Source of the DNA: Pontibacter mucosus
GTDB lineage: Bacteria; Bacteroidota; Bacteroidia; Cytophagales; Hymenobacteraceae
Reading direction: 5' to 3'
Assembly: GCF_003054055.1 (NCBI RefSeq)
Contig: NZ_QBKI01000008.1
Coordinates: forward strand, 203,989-267,988
DNA length: 64,000 nt
The translations under genes were made by a program, and so were the position numbers. The notes under the pieces are model-generated. The model ran no database searches. It was not told the origin of the DNA and saw only the letters and a list, made by a program, of their open reading frames with translations. Numbering within the stretch: position 1 is the stretch's first letter; each line of letters opens with the position of its first letter. Shown piece after piece: positions 8,801 to 17,889 of the stretch.

Positions 8801-9650
8801 CTCTGAACTTAACAGGTTAAAGGATAAAGCCTTCCAGATCTTCGGTATCTTCTGTACCTTTATAGGATTGGTGGTGCTGGCCATCTTCCTGATCGACATC
8901 GTAATGGAGGGAGCCAAACGCCTAGACTGGGATTTCCTGACCAGCCTGCCATCGCGCAGGGCCAGCCAGGCTGGCATTAAGACGGCCTGGGTAGGTACCC
9001 TCTGGATTCTGGTGCTAACCACGCTCATTGCCCTGCCCCTGGGGGTAGCTGCCGGGGTTTACCTGGAGGAGTATGGCAAGAAAGGCAGATGGGCTAATTT
9101 CCTGGAGATAAACATTGCCAACCTGGCTGGCGTGCCGTCTATTATCTATGGCTTGCTGGGCCTGGAGATTTTCGTGCGTCAGATGAAACTGGGGAGCAGC
9201 CTGCTGGCCGGTGCGCTCACGCTTTCGCTGCTCATACTTCCGATCATCATCGTGACGACCCGCGAGGCGATCAAGGCAGTGCCACGCAGCATCCGCGACG
9301 GCTCTTACGCCCTGGGCGCGTCTAAGTGGCAAACGGTGTGGAACCAGGTACTGCCCGCCTCTTTCGGCAGCATCCTGACAGGCATCATCCTGGCCCTATC
9401 CAGGGCGGTGGGTGAGACAGCGCCGCTGATTGTGATTGGCGCCCTGGCTTACGTGCCGTTTACGCCAAGCTCTCCGCTGGATGAGTTTACCGTGCTGCCG
9501 ATCCAGATCTTTAACTGGACCTCCAGGCCACAGGAGGCATTTTTGACAAACGCCGCAGCCGCTATTATAGTGCTGCTGCTGCTTACGTTCCTGCTCAACG
9601 GCATTGCAGTGTACCTGCGCAACAGGCAACAGCGCAAGGTAAAATGGTAA
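8793..9650 (+). CDS. pstA: Phosphate ABC transporter permease PstA
   Basis: This 285-aa membrane protein has six predicted transmembrane segments and the permease coupling loop ([27 protein letters not shown]), the partner of PstC. Its ATG overlaps the end of pstC by 8 bases. It lies 31 bp before pstB. Length and motifs are normal for the family. Confidence 0.95.
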   Translation: MTNSELNRLKDKAFQIFGIFCTFIGLVVLAIFLIDIVMEGAKRLDWDFLTSLPSRRASQAGIKTAWVGTLWILVLTTLIALPLGVAAGVYLEEYGKKGRWANFLEINIANLAGVPSIIYGLLGLEIFVRQMKLGSSLLAGALTLSLLILPIIIVTTREAIKAVPRSIRDGSYALGASKWQTVWNQVLPASFGSILTGIILALSRAVGETAPLIVIGALAYVPFTPSSPLDEFTVLPIQIFNWTSRPQEAFLTNAAAAIIVLLLLTFLLNGIAVYLRNRQQRKVKW

Positions 9651-9681
9651 GGCAGGGGCTTATTTATACTTCCTTTTAAAC

Positions 9682-10446
9682 ATGAGCAAAAAACATAACA
9701 AGCTGGAGGCCAAAAACCTCAACGCCTACTACGGAGATTTCCATGCGCTGAAGAACATCAACATCGCCATGGAAGAGAAGAACGTGACTGCCTTTATCGG
9801 CCCGTCAGGCTGCGGAAAGTCTACTTTCCTGCGTACGCTAAACCGCATGAACGACTACATAGAGGGCTTCAGGGTAGAGGGCGATATTCTGCTGGACGGC
9901 CGCGACATCTATGCCAAGGATGTGCGTGTGGACGAGCTGCGCAAAGAGGTAGGCATGGTGTTTCAGAAGCCCAACCCCTTCCCGAAAAGCATTTACGAGA
10001 ACGTAGTATACGGCCTTAAGATACAGGGCATCAAGAAGAAGTCGGTGCTGGAGGAGGCCGCGGAGCAGTCGCTGCGCCAGGCGGCCCTCTGGGAGGAGGT
10101 AAAGGACAAGCTGGACAAGTCGGCGCTGGCTTTGTCGGGGGGGCAGCAGCAACGCCTGTGCATTGCCCGCGCGCTGGCCATCTCGCCCTCGGTGCTGCTG
10201 ATGGACGAACCCGCCTCGGCGCTGGACCCGATCTCCACGGCTAAGATTGAGGAACTGATTTACGAGCTGAAAAACGACTATACCATCGTGATTGTGACGC
10301 ACAACATGCAGCAGGCCGGCCGCGTAAGCGATTATACCGCGTTCTTTTACATGGGCGAGCTGGTAGAGTACAACAAAACCAAATCGATGTTCACAAGTCC
10401 GAAAAACGAACGCACCCAAAATTACATCACGGGCCGTTTTGGATGA
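9682..10446 (+). CDS. pstB: Phosphate ABC transporter ATPase PstB
   Basis: This 254-aa cytoplasmic ATPase carries Walker [10 protein letters not shown] (about residue 37), Q-loop [11 protein letters not shown], signature [15 protein letters not shown], Walker [14 protein letters not shown] and the switch His (IVTHNMQQA). It powers phosphate import through PstCA. The PstB-typical [10 protein letters not shown] and the context make the assignment secure. Confidence 0.97.
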   Translation: MSKKHNKLEAKNLNAYYGDFHALKNINIAMEEKNVTAFIGPSGCGKSTFLRTLNRMNDYIEGFRVEGDILLDGRDIYAKDVRVDELRKEVGMVFQKPNPFPKSIYENVVYGLKIQGIKKKSVLEEAAEQSLRQAALWEEVKDKLDKSALALSGGQQQRLCIARALAISPSVLLMDEPASALDPISTAKIEELIYELKNDYTIVIVTHNMQQAGRVSDYTAFFYMGELVEYNKTKSMFTSPKNERTQNYITGRFG

Positions 10447-10502
10447 TACGATCGTACCTTCCTTTTTGTACCTTACAGTGCTCACCCCAAAAAAAGACTT
10501 AA

Positions 10503-11186
10503 ATGAACCAATTAGATATCGAATTAAACCGCCTCAAAACTAAGCTCATGGAAATGTGGGACTTAGTAGAGTACCAGCTGCAGGCCGGCCGCGAGGCCAT
10601 GCTGACAGCCAACAAAGAGTTGGCCGAGCAGGTAGTAAAGCGTGACCGCAAGGTAAACCAGTTCGATATTAAGATAGACCGCATGTGCGAGAACTTCCTG
10701 GCACTGCACACACCGGTAGCAGTGGACCTGCGCCTGGTGCTGGCTATACTTAAGATCAACTCGAACCTGGAGCGCATCGGCGACACGGTAGAGGGAGTTG
10801 CCCACTTTGTGGCGAAACTTGACGCTCCTTTTAACCCCGAGCTTCTGGAGCAGACAAACGTGGTGTACATGTATGATGAGGCGGATAAAATGTTCGCCAA
10901 CTGCCGCTCAGCCTTCGTTAACAACGACACGGACCTTGCCAGGCAGGTGATCAAGCACGACAAGACCCTGAACAAAATCTACCGAAAATCTGATAAGATT
11001 ATGACCCGGTACATGACCGCTAACCCGGACATGATAGCGGAGGCGCTGGCCATACTTTCCATCATCAAGAAGATTGAGCGGGTAGGCGACCAGGTGACCA
11101 ACATAGCCGAGGAGATCATCTTCTACCGCGACGCCAAGGTAGTGAAGCACAAGGCGGATAAGAAAAAGAAGAAGAAAGAAGAGTAG
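10503..11186 (+). CDS. phoU: Phosphate signalling protein PhoU
   Basis: This 227-aa helical protein has two PhoU repeats with the acidic/aspartate signatures (NSNLERIGDTVEGVAHF and KKIERVGDQVTNIAEEI) that coordinate metals. PhoU links Pst transport state to the Pho histidine kinase and lowers Pho regulon expression when phosphate is ample. It is the last gene of the pst unit; the tail KKKKKKEE is a highly charged extension. No phoB/phoR pair is seen in this window. Confidence 0.95.
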   Translation: MNQLDIELNRLKTKLMEMWDLVEYQLQAGREAMLTANKELAEQVVKRDRKVNQFDIKIDRMCENFLALHTPVAVDLRLVLAILKINSNLERIGDTVEGVAHFVAKLDAPFNPELLEQTNVVYMYDEADKMFANCRSAFVNNDTDLARQVIKHDKTLNKIYRKSDKIMTRYMTANPDMIAEALAILSIIKKIERVGDQVTNIAEEIIFYRDAKVVKHKADKKKKKKEE

Positions 11187-11367
11187 AGACAACTGCTGGA
11201 TGGCTTCCTTGCCAATCCACCAAAGTATAAAGTATAGAGCACGGGCCATAGCGGTACGTGCTTCTTTGCTTTTGGCGGGTAAGGAAGAAGGCTATACTTC
11301 TGGTAAAGGCTCAGCCGCACAAGATGATAAGCTGGACAAGGTATAAAGTAAGCCGGGGAACAGCGTG

Positions 11368-11458
11368 GTTAACTTCCCAACTTTCTAACTTTTTAACTCC
11401 CAAACTCTCTAACTTTTCAACTCTCCAACTCCTCAACTCCCAAACTCTCTAACTCGAA
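11368..11458. repeat. Degenerate tandem repeat, CTAACTTTT/CAACTCC units
   Basis: Units such as CCCAACTTT, CTAACTTTT, TAACTCCC, CTCTCTAACTTTT, CAACTCTCC and CAACTCCC follow one another without a fixed period. Similar material occurs at 13830-13885. It is low complexity and not CRISPR-like because there are no constant repeats or unique spacers. Confidence 0.6.
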
Positions 11459-11482
11459 CTACTTTCCCAACGATTTGTGCCT

Positions 11483-11490
11483 TACCTTTG
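11483..11490 (+). promoter_or_regulatory. Candidate -7 element (TACCTTTG) for ccmB
   Basis: It matches the Bacteroidota -7 consensus TAnnTTTG and lies 18 bp before the ccmB GTG. No TTTG at the right -33 distance was found, so this is only half a promoter match. Confidence 0.35.
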
Positions 11491-11508
11491 TGGTAAAATA
11501 AAAGGAAC

Positions 11509-12177
11509 GTGCTGTTTAAAGAAATTTTATACCTGATCCGCAAGGACCTGGTGCTGGAGTGGCGGCAGAAGTATGCCCTTAACGGGATGCTGCTGTATGT
11601 GGGCAGTGTGGTGTTTGTCTGCTACCTCAGCTTCGGCATGCGCTCAAACATTCTGGTGGCCCCGGTCTGGAACGCCATGCTCTGGATAATCCTGCTGTTT
11701 GTGTCGGTGAACGCCATCGCCAAGAGCTTTATGCAGGAGAATCGCGGGCGGCTGCTATACTTTTACTCCATCGTCAGCCCACAGGGCATAATCCTGGCCA
11801 AGATCATCTACAACACCCTGCTGATGCTGCTGCTGGCCATCATCTGCTTCGTGTTTTATGGTTTTGTGCTGGGCAACCCGGTGGAGGATGTGCCCATGTT
11901 CCTGCTCTCCATCCTGCTGGGCGCCGTGGGTTTTTCCACCTCGCTCACCATGATCTCGAGCATTGCCAGCAAGGCCGCCAACAGCAGCACCCTGATGGCC
12001 GTGCTCAGCTTTCCGGTTATTGTGCCGATGCTGCTGATGCTGATAAAGATGTCTAAAAACGCCATGGACGGCCTCGACCGTAGCGCCAGCTTCGACGAAC
12101 TGCTTACTCTGCTCGCTATAAACATGATTGTAATCACTGTTTCTTACATCTTATTCCCGTACCTTTGGCGTTCGTAA
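11509..12177 (+). CDS. ccmB: Heme exporter/ABC-2 type permease CcmB
   Basis: This 222-aa membrane protein starts with GTG (LFKEILYLIRKDLVLEWRQKYALNGM) and has about six transmembrane helices, matching CcmB in length and in the cytoplasmic N-terminal signature. CcmB acts with the ATPase CcmA to release heme-loaded CcmE during cytochrome c maturation. No ccmA gene is next to it or elsewhere in the window. It precedes ccmC, ccmD-like, ccmE and ccmF. Confidence 0.88.
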   Translation: MLFKEILYLIRKDLVLEWRQKYALNGMLLYVGSVVFVCYLSFGMRSNILVAPVWNAMLWIILLFVSVNAIAKSFMQENRGRLLYFYSIVSPQGIILAKIIYNTLLMLLLAIICFVFYGFVLGNPVEDVPMFLLSILLGAVGFSTSLTMISSIASKAANSSTLMAVLSFPVIVPMLLMLIKMSKNAMDGLDRSASFDELLTLLAINMIVITVSYILFPYLWRS

Positions 12178-12326
12178 AGGTATAGGAGCGAAAAGCGGGT
12201 GCTCTGAGCGGAAAAAGTGCTGCGTTAGGCTCGTAAACAGAGACGAAACAGAACGAATTAGAAGCTTTAAGTGTCTTTAGAAAAGCAGGCAACGCGCCCC
12301 GCAAGACCTGCATACTTTGATTTGAC

Positions 12327-12992
12327 ATGAAGAAAAATTGGTGGAAAGTGCTGGCGGTTGTGCTACTGGTTTACACAGTAGTGGTCGGCATGCTGCATGA
12401 GGTTCCGAGATTGGCCATCCTGAACGAGACTATCCGTAACCTATACTTTCACGTGCCGATGTGGTTCGGCATGATCCTGATCCTGCTCATCTCGGTGGTT
12501 TACTCCATCAGGTACCTCCGCAAGCCCAGTATCGAGAATGATGTGATCGCCAGCGAGGCTGCCAAGGTGGGCATCCTGTTTGGCGTGCTGGGCATCATTA
12601 CAGGTATGGAATGGGCCAAGTTTACCTGGGGCGAGTACTGGAGCAACGACCCGAAGCAGAACGCATCGGCCATTGGCCTGCTGATATACTTTGCCTACCT
12701 GGTGCTGCGCAGCTCCTTTAACGAGCAGCAACAGCGCGCCCGCATCAGCGCCGTGTACAACATCTTCGCCTTTGCGGCGCTTATCCCGCTTCTGTTTATA
12801 CTTCCGCGCCTGACGGACTCGCTGCACCCCGGCAACGGAGGCAACCCCGGCTTTAACGCCTACGACCTCGACAGCCGCCTGCGCATGGTGTTTTACCCTG
12901 CCGTGATGGGCTGGACGCTGCTGGGCATCTGGGTAGTAAACGTAAAATCAAGACTGGAAATACTGAGACAACGCTTATATGAAACTGTTTAA
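12327..12992 (+). CDS. ccmC: Cytochrome c maturation protein CcmC (heme delivery to CcmE)
   Basis: This 221-aa protein has six transmembrane segments. It has the conserved His near FHVPMWFGM (about residue 47) and a WWD-type tryptophan-rich region (TWGEYWSNDPKQ, about residue 106) that holds heme outside the membrane. CcmC attaches heme to CcmE. The spacer from ccmB is about 150 bp without an ORF. Its 3' end overlaps the next small gene by 14 bases, as in ccmCD operons. Confidence 0.9.
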   Translation: MKKNWWKVLAVVLLVYTVVVGMLHEVPRLAILNETIRNLYFHVPMWFGMILILLISVVYSIRYLRKPSIENDVIASEAAKVGILFGVLGIITGMEWAKFTWGEYWSNDPKQNASAIGLLIYFAYLVLRSSFNEQQQRARISAVYNIFAFAALIPLLFILPRLTDSLHPGNGGNPGFNAYDLDSRLRMVFYPAVMGWTLLGIWVVNVKSRLEILRQRLYETV

Positions 12993-13263
12993 GATACTGG
13001 CCCTTTGGTGCTTTATACTTGTGGCAGCTGCCGGACTACAGCCTGCACAGGCGCAACCCGGGCAGATGTCGGAGGTGGAGTTTTCTTCGGCCCCGCAGAC
13101 ACAGATAGAGATGGCCGACACCCTGCGCCAGGACGGCAAGATATACGTAGTAGTGGTAGTGCTGCTGACGGTGCTGGTGGGTACCATCGCTTACCTGGTC
13201 GCGATAGACCGCAAGGTGAGCCGCCTGGAAAAGCAGCTGAAAGATGATCTGGTAAACAAATAA
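12979..13263 (+). CDS. CcmD-like small membrane protein
   Basis: This 94-aa protein has a signal peptide (to AQAQP), a short periplasmic segment and one C-terminal transmembrane helix (IYVVVVVLLTVLVGTIAYLVAI) followed by a charged cytoplasmic helix (DRKVSRLEKQLKDDL). Bacteroidota genomes often place such a protein between ccmC and ccmE, and it is taken as the functional CcmD, which helps release holo-CcmE. Similarity to proteobacterial CcmD is in topology and position only. It overlaps ccmC by 14 bases. Confidence 0.7.
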   Translation: MKLFKILALWCFILVAAAGLQPAQAQPGQMSEVEFSSAPQTQIEMADTLRQDGKIYVVVVVLLTVLVGTIAYLVAIDRKVSRLEKQLKDDLVNK

Positions 13264-13363
13264 ACCGGCTTACCGGCCAAAAATAGTTTTAGCACGTTGG
13301 ATTTAAAACATACCAGCGTGTGTTAGCCAAACAGCAAAAGAGCTCCTTTATACTTTTACAAAG

Positions 13364-13792
13364 ATGAAAAAGACACACATCATCGGGATTATGGTAATTG
13401 CCGTGGCAATTGTTATCATCATGTCTTCGGTAGGCGACGCCAGCACCTACGTTTCTTTTGGCGAGGCTATTGAGCGCGCCGACGATGGCGACATGACCAA
13501 GGTACACGTGGTGGGCCGCCTGAAGAAGGACGATCAGGGCCATATAGTGGGCATGAACTACGACCCGCTGGTAGACCCGAACTACTTCTCGTTTATGCTG
13601 GTGGACACCAACCGCTACGAGCAGAAGGTGGTCTACTTTAACCCTAAACCGCAGGACTTTGAACGCTCAGAGCAAGTGGTGATAACGGGCAACATGCAAA
13701 ACGACGTGTTCGTGGCCGACAAAATCCTGCTCAAGTGCCCATCCAAGTATGTGGAAACCGAAATTAAGGACGGTAAAACGGCAAGCCTGTAA
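13364..13792 (+). CDS. ccmE: Heme chaperone CcmE, CxxxY type
   Basis: This 142-aa protein has one N-terminal membrane anchor and a small periplasmic OB-fold barrel (FGEAIERADDGDMTKVHVVGRL; VVITGNMQNDVFVADKILLKCPSKY). In the classic protein the heme-binding residue is His in an HxxxY motif; here the aligned motif is CPSKY, so Cys replaces His. This is the CxxxY variant known from some archaea and sulfate reducers. It receives heme from CcmC and hands it to CcmF. Position between ccmD-like and ccmF fits. Confidence 0.88.
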   Translation: MKKTHIIGIMVIAVAIVIIMSSVGDASTYVSFGEAIERADDGDMTKVHVVGRLKKDDQGHIVGMNYDPLVDPNYFSFMLVDTNRYEQKVVYFNPKPQDFERSEQVVITGNMQNDVFVADKILLKCPSKYVETEIKDGKTASL

Positions 13793-13797
13793 AATAT

Positions 13798-13886
13798 AGT
13801 TAATAGTTGATAGTGAAGAGTTAAAAGTGACAACTCTTCATTCTACTCTAACTCATAACTCTCAACTTTAAACTTTTAACTCCTAA
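13798..13886. repeat. Degenerate AGTTGA/AACTCT spacer repeat between ccmE and ccmF
   Basis: The spacer consists of short related units (GTTAATAGTTGATAGTGAAGAGTTAAAAGTG, then CAACTCTTCATTCTACTCTAACTC and similar), with the first half partly complementary to the second. It is the same kind of low-complexity spacer as at 11368-11458. It could fold, but no conserved stem is evident. Confidence 0.5.
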
Positions 13887-13888
13887 AG

Positions 13889-16492
13889 ATGATTAACACG
13901 CTGATTGGGGATATTGGCCATGCTGGTGTGATTGTGGCTTTTGTGGCGGCTATCGTATCCTCTTACGCATACTTTATGGCGTCCCGCACAAAGGTGGAGC
14001 TTTCCGGCGACGACAGCTGGCGCAAGCTGGGCCGCTGGTCGTTTTATGTGCATAGTGCCGCTGTAATGGTAATTATTTTTACGCTGTTCAACATCATCTA
14101 CGAACATCGTTATGAGTACTACTATGCCTGGAGCCACTCTTCCAACCACCTGCCTGTGCACTACATGGTGTCCAGCTTCTGGGAGGGCCAGGAGGGCTCT
14201 TTCCTCCTCTGGATTTTCTGGCATGTGGTCATCGGCCTGCTGCTGATATACAGCAGCCAGAAGAAGAAAGTATGGGAGGCGCCGGTAATGGGCATGTTCT
14301 CCTTTGTGCAGCTCTTCCTTACCTCCATGATACTGGGTGTGGTGATCGGCGACCTGAAAATCGGTTCCTCTCCCTTTATCCTGATGCGTGATTTTATGCC
14401 GGACACCCCGGTGTTTGCCATGGACCCCAACTTTGTGCCTGCCGACGGAACGGGCCTTAACCCGCTGCTGCAGAACATCTGGATGGTCATCCACCCCCCT
14501 ACCCTGTTCCTTGGCTTCGCTGCCACGCTGGTGCCTTTTGCCTTTGCCATGGCCGGCCTGTGGAAAGGAAAGTACTCGGAGTGGATTAAGCCGGCCCTGC
14601 CTTGGGCGCATTTTGCGGCTGTATCGCTGGGCATGGGTATTATGATGGGTGCCTACTGGGCCTACGAAACCCTGAACTTTGGCGGCTACTGGAACTGGGA
14701 CCCTGTTGAAAATGCCGTATACATCCCGTGGCTGGTGCTGGTGGGCGCTATCCATACCATGATTGCCTATAACCGTGGTAAGTCAGGCCTGAAGGCTTCC
14801 TTTATCCTCCTGATTGCCTCGTTCATACTTATACTTTACGCGACCTTCCTTACCCGAAGCGGTATCCTGGGTAACGCCTCCGTGCACTCTTTCACGGACC
14901 TGGGTTTATCCGGACAGCTCTTCACCTACCTGGCAGCCTTCGCTGTGCTGTCTGTGGCCCTGCTGATTTACCGCTGGAAAAACATTCCAACATCAGAGAA
15001 GGAACTGACCACGTATAGCGGCGAATTCTGGGTGTTCATAGGCGCCATTGTGCTTTGCCTTGCCGCCTTCCAGGTGCTGTTTACTACCTCCATCCCGGTT
15101 TACAACTCCTTCCTGGGCTTTATCGGGATAGAGTCAAACGCAGCCCTGCCAGCCGACCAGATCGCGCACTACACCAAGTTCCAGTTGTGGGCTGGCGTAG
15201 CAGTAGCCGTGCTTACCGGCGTGGGCCAGCTGCTGTGGTGGCGCAAGGGCGAGAAAGGTACTTTTGTAGATGCCATCACCCTGCCAGGTATGCTGACGCT
15301 GCTGTTCGCCAGCTTGGTGATTGTGCTCTCGAAGATGGGCATGCTGCACGAAACTATGGATAACCCTAAGTTTATCATACTTCTGGTTGCCTCCTTGTTT
15401 GCCGTGTTTGCTAACCTGAGCATCATCCTGAGCCTGCTGCACAAGAAAGTAACGCTTTCGGGCGGAGCGGTGGCCCACATGGGCATCGCCCTGATGCTAC
15501 TGGGCATCCTGTTCTCCTCCGGCTACGATAACATTGTTTCGCAGAACACTTCCGGCCTGGTATACTCCCGTGAGTTCCCGGATGAGATTAACCGCGACAA
15601 CGTGCTGCTGTGGCGCAACACGCCTACCGACATGGACAAGTATACCGTGAGCTACCACGGCCAGTTCCAGGAGGTAATCGGTGTGCCAGGATACGTAAAC
15701 CGCGAGCTGCTGTGGCCAACTGCCGACCCGTATACCTCTATCGCCCGTGGGCAGATAAAGGTAGGCGACAAGGTATACTTTGAGGCTGGCGACACACTGG
15801 AAATGTACTCTCCGGAAAACACGTTCTACGAGGTGCAGTACAAAGAGCGCGAGGGCGACAAGGTGTTTACGCTTTACCCGCGTGCCCAGGTAAACCCGAA
15901 CATGGGACTGCTGGCCTCTCCGGACATCAAGCACTTTGCCAACAAGGACCTTTACACCCACGTTTCCTCTATTCCGGACCCGAACGAGGAGAAGGACTGG
16001 GGCGAGTTGCAGGAGTATGACCTTGCCGTTGGCGATACCATTATCCTGAACGACTACATCGCCGTGTTTAACGGCATCGAGCGCGTGCCGCAAGTGCCGG
16101 GCGTAGCCATGGCAGAAGGCGACGTGGCGGTGCAGGCCGACCTGAAAATCTACGGAGAGCGCAAAGAATACCACGCACACCCTGTCATGCTGATAAAGAA
16201 CGAAATGGTGGGCCGTATCCCGGAAGAAATCGCGGACCTGGGCCTGCGCCTGACGTTCCTGAGCATTGACACGGAGAACGACAAGTTTAAAATCGGTGTG
16301 AACGCCTCGCAAAAGGATTACATCATCCTGAAGGCAGTAGAGAAGCCATTTGTGAACCTGCTTTGGATTGGTACAATCGTGATGACAGTTGGTTTTGTGA
16401 TGGCCATCGTGCGCCGCAAGGAAGGCAAGAGCATGGCTAAAGCCAAAGCCAGACCCACTGTGCCACAAGAAACAAGACGGCAGGCGGCATAA
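13889..16492 (+). CDS. ccmF: Cytochrome c heme lyase subunit CcmF/CcsA-type
   Basis: This 867-aa polytopic protein has the WWD heme-handling motif (NFGGYWNWDPVENA, about residues 261-274), conserved histidines in outer loops (for example HPPTLFLGF), and a large periplasmic C-terminal domain before the last transmembrane helix. CcmF ligates heme from CcmE to apocytochrome CxxCH sites. It is longer than proteobacterial CcmF (about 650 aa) because of the periplasmic domain, a length often seen in Bacteroidota. A terminator follows. CcmG/CcmH-type thioreduction genes are not in the window. Confidence 0.92.
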   Translation: MINTLIGDIGHAGVIVAFVAAIVSSYAYFMASRTKVELSGDDSWRKLGRWSFYVHSAAVMVIIFTLFNIIYEHRYEYYYAWSHSSNHLPVHYMVSSFWEGQEGSFLLWIFWHVVIGLLLIYSSQKKKVWEAPVMGMFSFVQLFLTSMILGVVIGDLKIGSSPFILMRDFMPDTPVFAMDPNFVPADGTGLNPLLQNIWMVIHPPTLFLGFAATLVPFAFAMAGLWKGKYSEWIKPALPWAHFAAVSLGMGIMMGAYWAYETLNFGGYWNWDPVENAVYIPWLVLVGAIHTMIAYNRGKSGLKASFILLIASFILILYATFLTRSGILGNASVHSFTDLGLSGQLFTYLAAFAVLSVALLIYRWKNIPTSEKELTTYSGEFWVFIGAIVLCLAAFQVLFTTSIPVYNSFLGFIGIESNAALPADQIAHYTKFQLWAGVAVAVLTGVGQLLWWRKGEKGTFVDAITLPGMLTLLFASLVIVLSKMGMLHETMDNPKFIILLVASLFAVFANLSIILSLLHKKVTLSGGAVAHMGIALMLLGILFSSGYDNIVSQNTSGLVYSREFPDEINRDNVLLWRNTPTDMDKYTVSYHGQFQEVIGVPGYVNRELLWPTADPYTSIARGQIKVGDKVYFEAGDTLEMYSPENTFYEVQYKEREGDKVFTLYPRAQVNPNMGLLASPDIKHFANKDLYTHVSSIPDPNEEKDWGELQEYDLAVGDTIILNDYIAVFNGIERVPQVPGVAMAEGDVAVQADLKIYGERKEYHAHPVMLIKNEMVGRIPEEIADLGLRLTFLSIDTENDKFKIGVNASQKDYIILKAVEKPFVNLLWIGTIVMTVGFVMAIVRRKEGKSMAKAKARPTVPQETRRQAA

Positions 16493-16514
16493 AGCAACCT
16501 GCTAACTTACAGAA

Positions 16515-16547
16515 AAGCCTTTGCCCAAGCGGCAAAGGCTTTTTTAT
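16515..16547 (+). terminator. Rho-independent terminator after ccmF
   Basis: AAGCCTTTGCC pairs with GGCAAAGGCTT around CAAGC (16526-16530), followed by TTTTT. Confidence 0.88.
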
Positions 16548-16593
16548 TACCCCCCAACGGGCGTAACTTGCCAGCACAGCAAAGTATAAACGT

Positions 16594-17373
16594 ATGAACG
16601 TAGCGATAATCGGGGCCGGAAATGTAGGCTGGCATCTGGCGCAGGCACTGCAGGCAGCAGGCCACACCGTAACGGGCGTTTACAGCCGCACCGCCCCCCC
16701 GCGCGAAGAACTGGCAGCTCAGTTAAAGTCGGCACAGCCGCTCAGTTCGCTTGGCCTGCAAAGTATAAACGCCGATGTAGTGCTGGTAGCCGTGCCTGAT
16801 GCCGCAATTGCCGCAGTGGCAGCAGCGCTACGGGTACAGCCAGGAACGGTGGTGGCGCATACGTCGGGCTCGCAGCCGCTGAGTATACTTGCTGCCGTGC
16901 AGGACGCGCAAACAGGCGTGTTCTATCCCCTGCAAACCTTCTCTAAAGCCAAGCCCGTTGCTTTTAAACAGGTGCCTATACTTCTGGAGGCCACAGACCA
17001 GGCGGCACTGCAACGGCTGCAGGAACTTGCCACAAGTATAAGCCATACCGTGGAGGTAGTGCCGTCGGGTGCGCGAAAGCACCTGCACCTGTCGGCGGTG
17101 TTTGCCTGCAACTTCACCAACCACCTGCTGGGCATCAGCCGGCAACTGCTGCAGGAGGCCAATCTGCCCCAGCACCTGCTGCAGCCACTCATCCAGGAAA
17201 CAATCGCCAAAGCCATGCAGCACGACCCGTATACCGTGCAGACCGGCCCCGCCATCCGCCGCGACCAGAATGTGATAGAGGAGCACCTGCACATGCTGCA
17301 GCAGCACCCCCGCCTGCAGAAGCTCTACCGGCTGCTGACGCAAAGTATACAGGCCGCTCCGGAAGGGAGATAA
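16594..17373 (+). CDS. Rossmann-fold and DUF2520 domain oxidoreductase-like protein
   Basis: This 259-aa protein has an N-terminal nucleotide-binding Rossmann fold (VAIIGAGNVGWHLA, residues 3-16) and a C-terminal helical DUF2520 domain (SGARKHLHLSAVFACNFTNHLL). The architecture is related to the 6-phosphogluconate dehydrogenase/ketopantoate reductase-like superfamily; the substrate is unknown. Five AAGTATA-family words are embedded in it, encoding Ser-Ile or Ile-Leu through the rare codons AGT-ATA and ATA-CTT (for example QSIN near 16761 and QSIQ near 17345). It is conserved in Bacteroidota near the next genes. Confidence 0.8.
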   Translation: MNVAIIGAGNVGWHLAQALQAAGHTVTGVYSRTAPPREELAAQLKSAQPLSSLGLQSINADVVLVAVPDAAIAAVAAALRVQPGTVVAHTSGSQPLSILAAVQDAQTGVFYPLQTFSKAKPVAFKQVPILLEATDQAALQRLQELATSISHTVEVVPSGARKHLHLSAVFACNFTNHLLGISRQLLQEANLPQHLLQPLIQETIAKAMQHDPYTVQTGPAIRRDQNVIEEHLHMLQQHPRLQKLYRLLTQSIQAAPEGR

Positions 17374-17426
17374 CCATTTGTGCCTAATTCTGTTAGATAA
17401 AGGCAACCATAAGCCCACGCCTATAC

Positions 17427-17457
17427 TTTGATTCGGCAGGCTGGCTTTGTAACTTTG
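17427..17457 (+). promoter_or_regulatory. Bacteroidota-type promoter for the ferredoxin gene
   Basis: TTTG at 17427-17430, exactly 19 bp, then TAACTTTG at 17450-17457, a full match to TTTG-N19-TAnnTTTG. The -33 TTTG is the end of a TATACTTTG word. The ferredoxin ATG lies 24 bp after the -7 element. Confidence 0.75.
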
Positions 17458-17480
17458 CACTTTATCATAAAGACACCGAC

Positions 17481-17810
17481 ATGAAAGTTGTAAATATAAC
17501 GTTTAAGTTTGCTGATGGCTCACCGGATGAAACGCATCCGGCCGTTGAAGGCGAATCGGTATTGGATGTAGCCCTCAACAACAACATTAAGCTGCAGCAC
17601 AACTGCGGCGGCGTGTGCGGCTGCAGCACCTGCCATGTGTACGTGGAGGCTGGCATGGATGACCTGCCCGAGATATCGGATAAGGAAGAGGACTACATTG
17701 ACCGCGCCGTAGACCCGCGCATTAACTCGCGCCTGGGCTGCCAGTGCGTGGTGCAGGGCAACGAGGATATTATAGTAACCATACCGGAGCAGGATTTCCT
17801 GGGCCATTAA
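17481..17810 (+). CDS. fdx: Adrenodoxin-type [2Fe-2S] ferredoxin
   Basis: This 109-aa protein has the C-x5-C-x2-C cluster motif (NCGGVCGCSTC, about residues 41-50) and the distal Cys in GCQC (about residue 87), typical of ISC-type/adrenodoxin ferredoxins that pass electrons in iron-sulfur assembly or to oxygenases. It has a complete TTTG/TAACTTTG promoter and is followed by iscX, an arrangement like the end of the proteobacterial isc operon, although no iscS/iscU is nearby. Confidence 0.9.
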   Translation: MKVVNITFKFADGSPDETHPAVEGESVLDVALNNNIKLQHNCGGVCGCSTCHVYVEAGMDDLPEISDKEEDYIDRAVDPRINSRLGCQCVVQGNEDIIVTIPEQDFLGH

Positions 17811-17889
17811 TTCATTTGTCATTTAACAACTCCCAGTAAGTGTTAGATGACAAATGTTGATTGATAACTGATAATTGATAACTGAAAAC

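Larger units (their letters stand above)
11187..11508. other. Spacer with AAGTATA words and degenerate AACT-rich repeats
   Basis: Two overlapping AAGTATA words sit at 11223-11236 and another (inverse) near 11293. From about 11368 to 11458 is an imperfect tandem run of 8-12-bp units built on CAACT/CTAACT. A -7-like element TACCTTTG (11483-11490) lies just before ccmB. No ORF or strong terminator is seen. Confidence 0.6.

Noticed and set aside
11368..11458. Possible CRISPR-like array
   Set aside because: Units are 8-12 bp, degenerate and without spacers of constant length; it is low-complexity tandem DNA.
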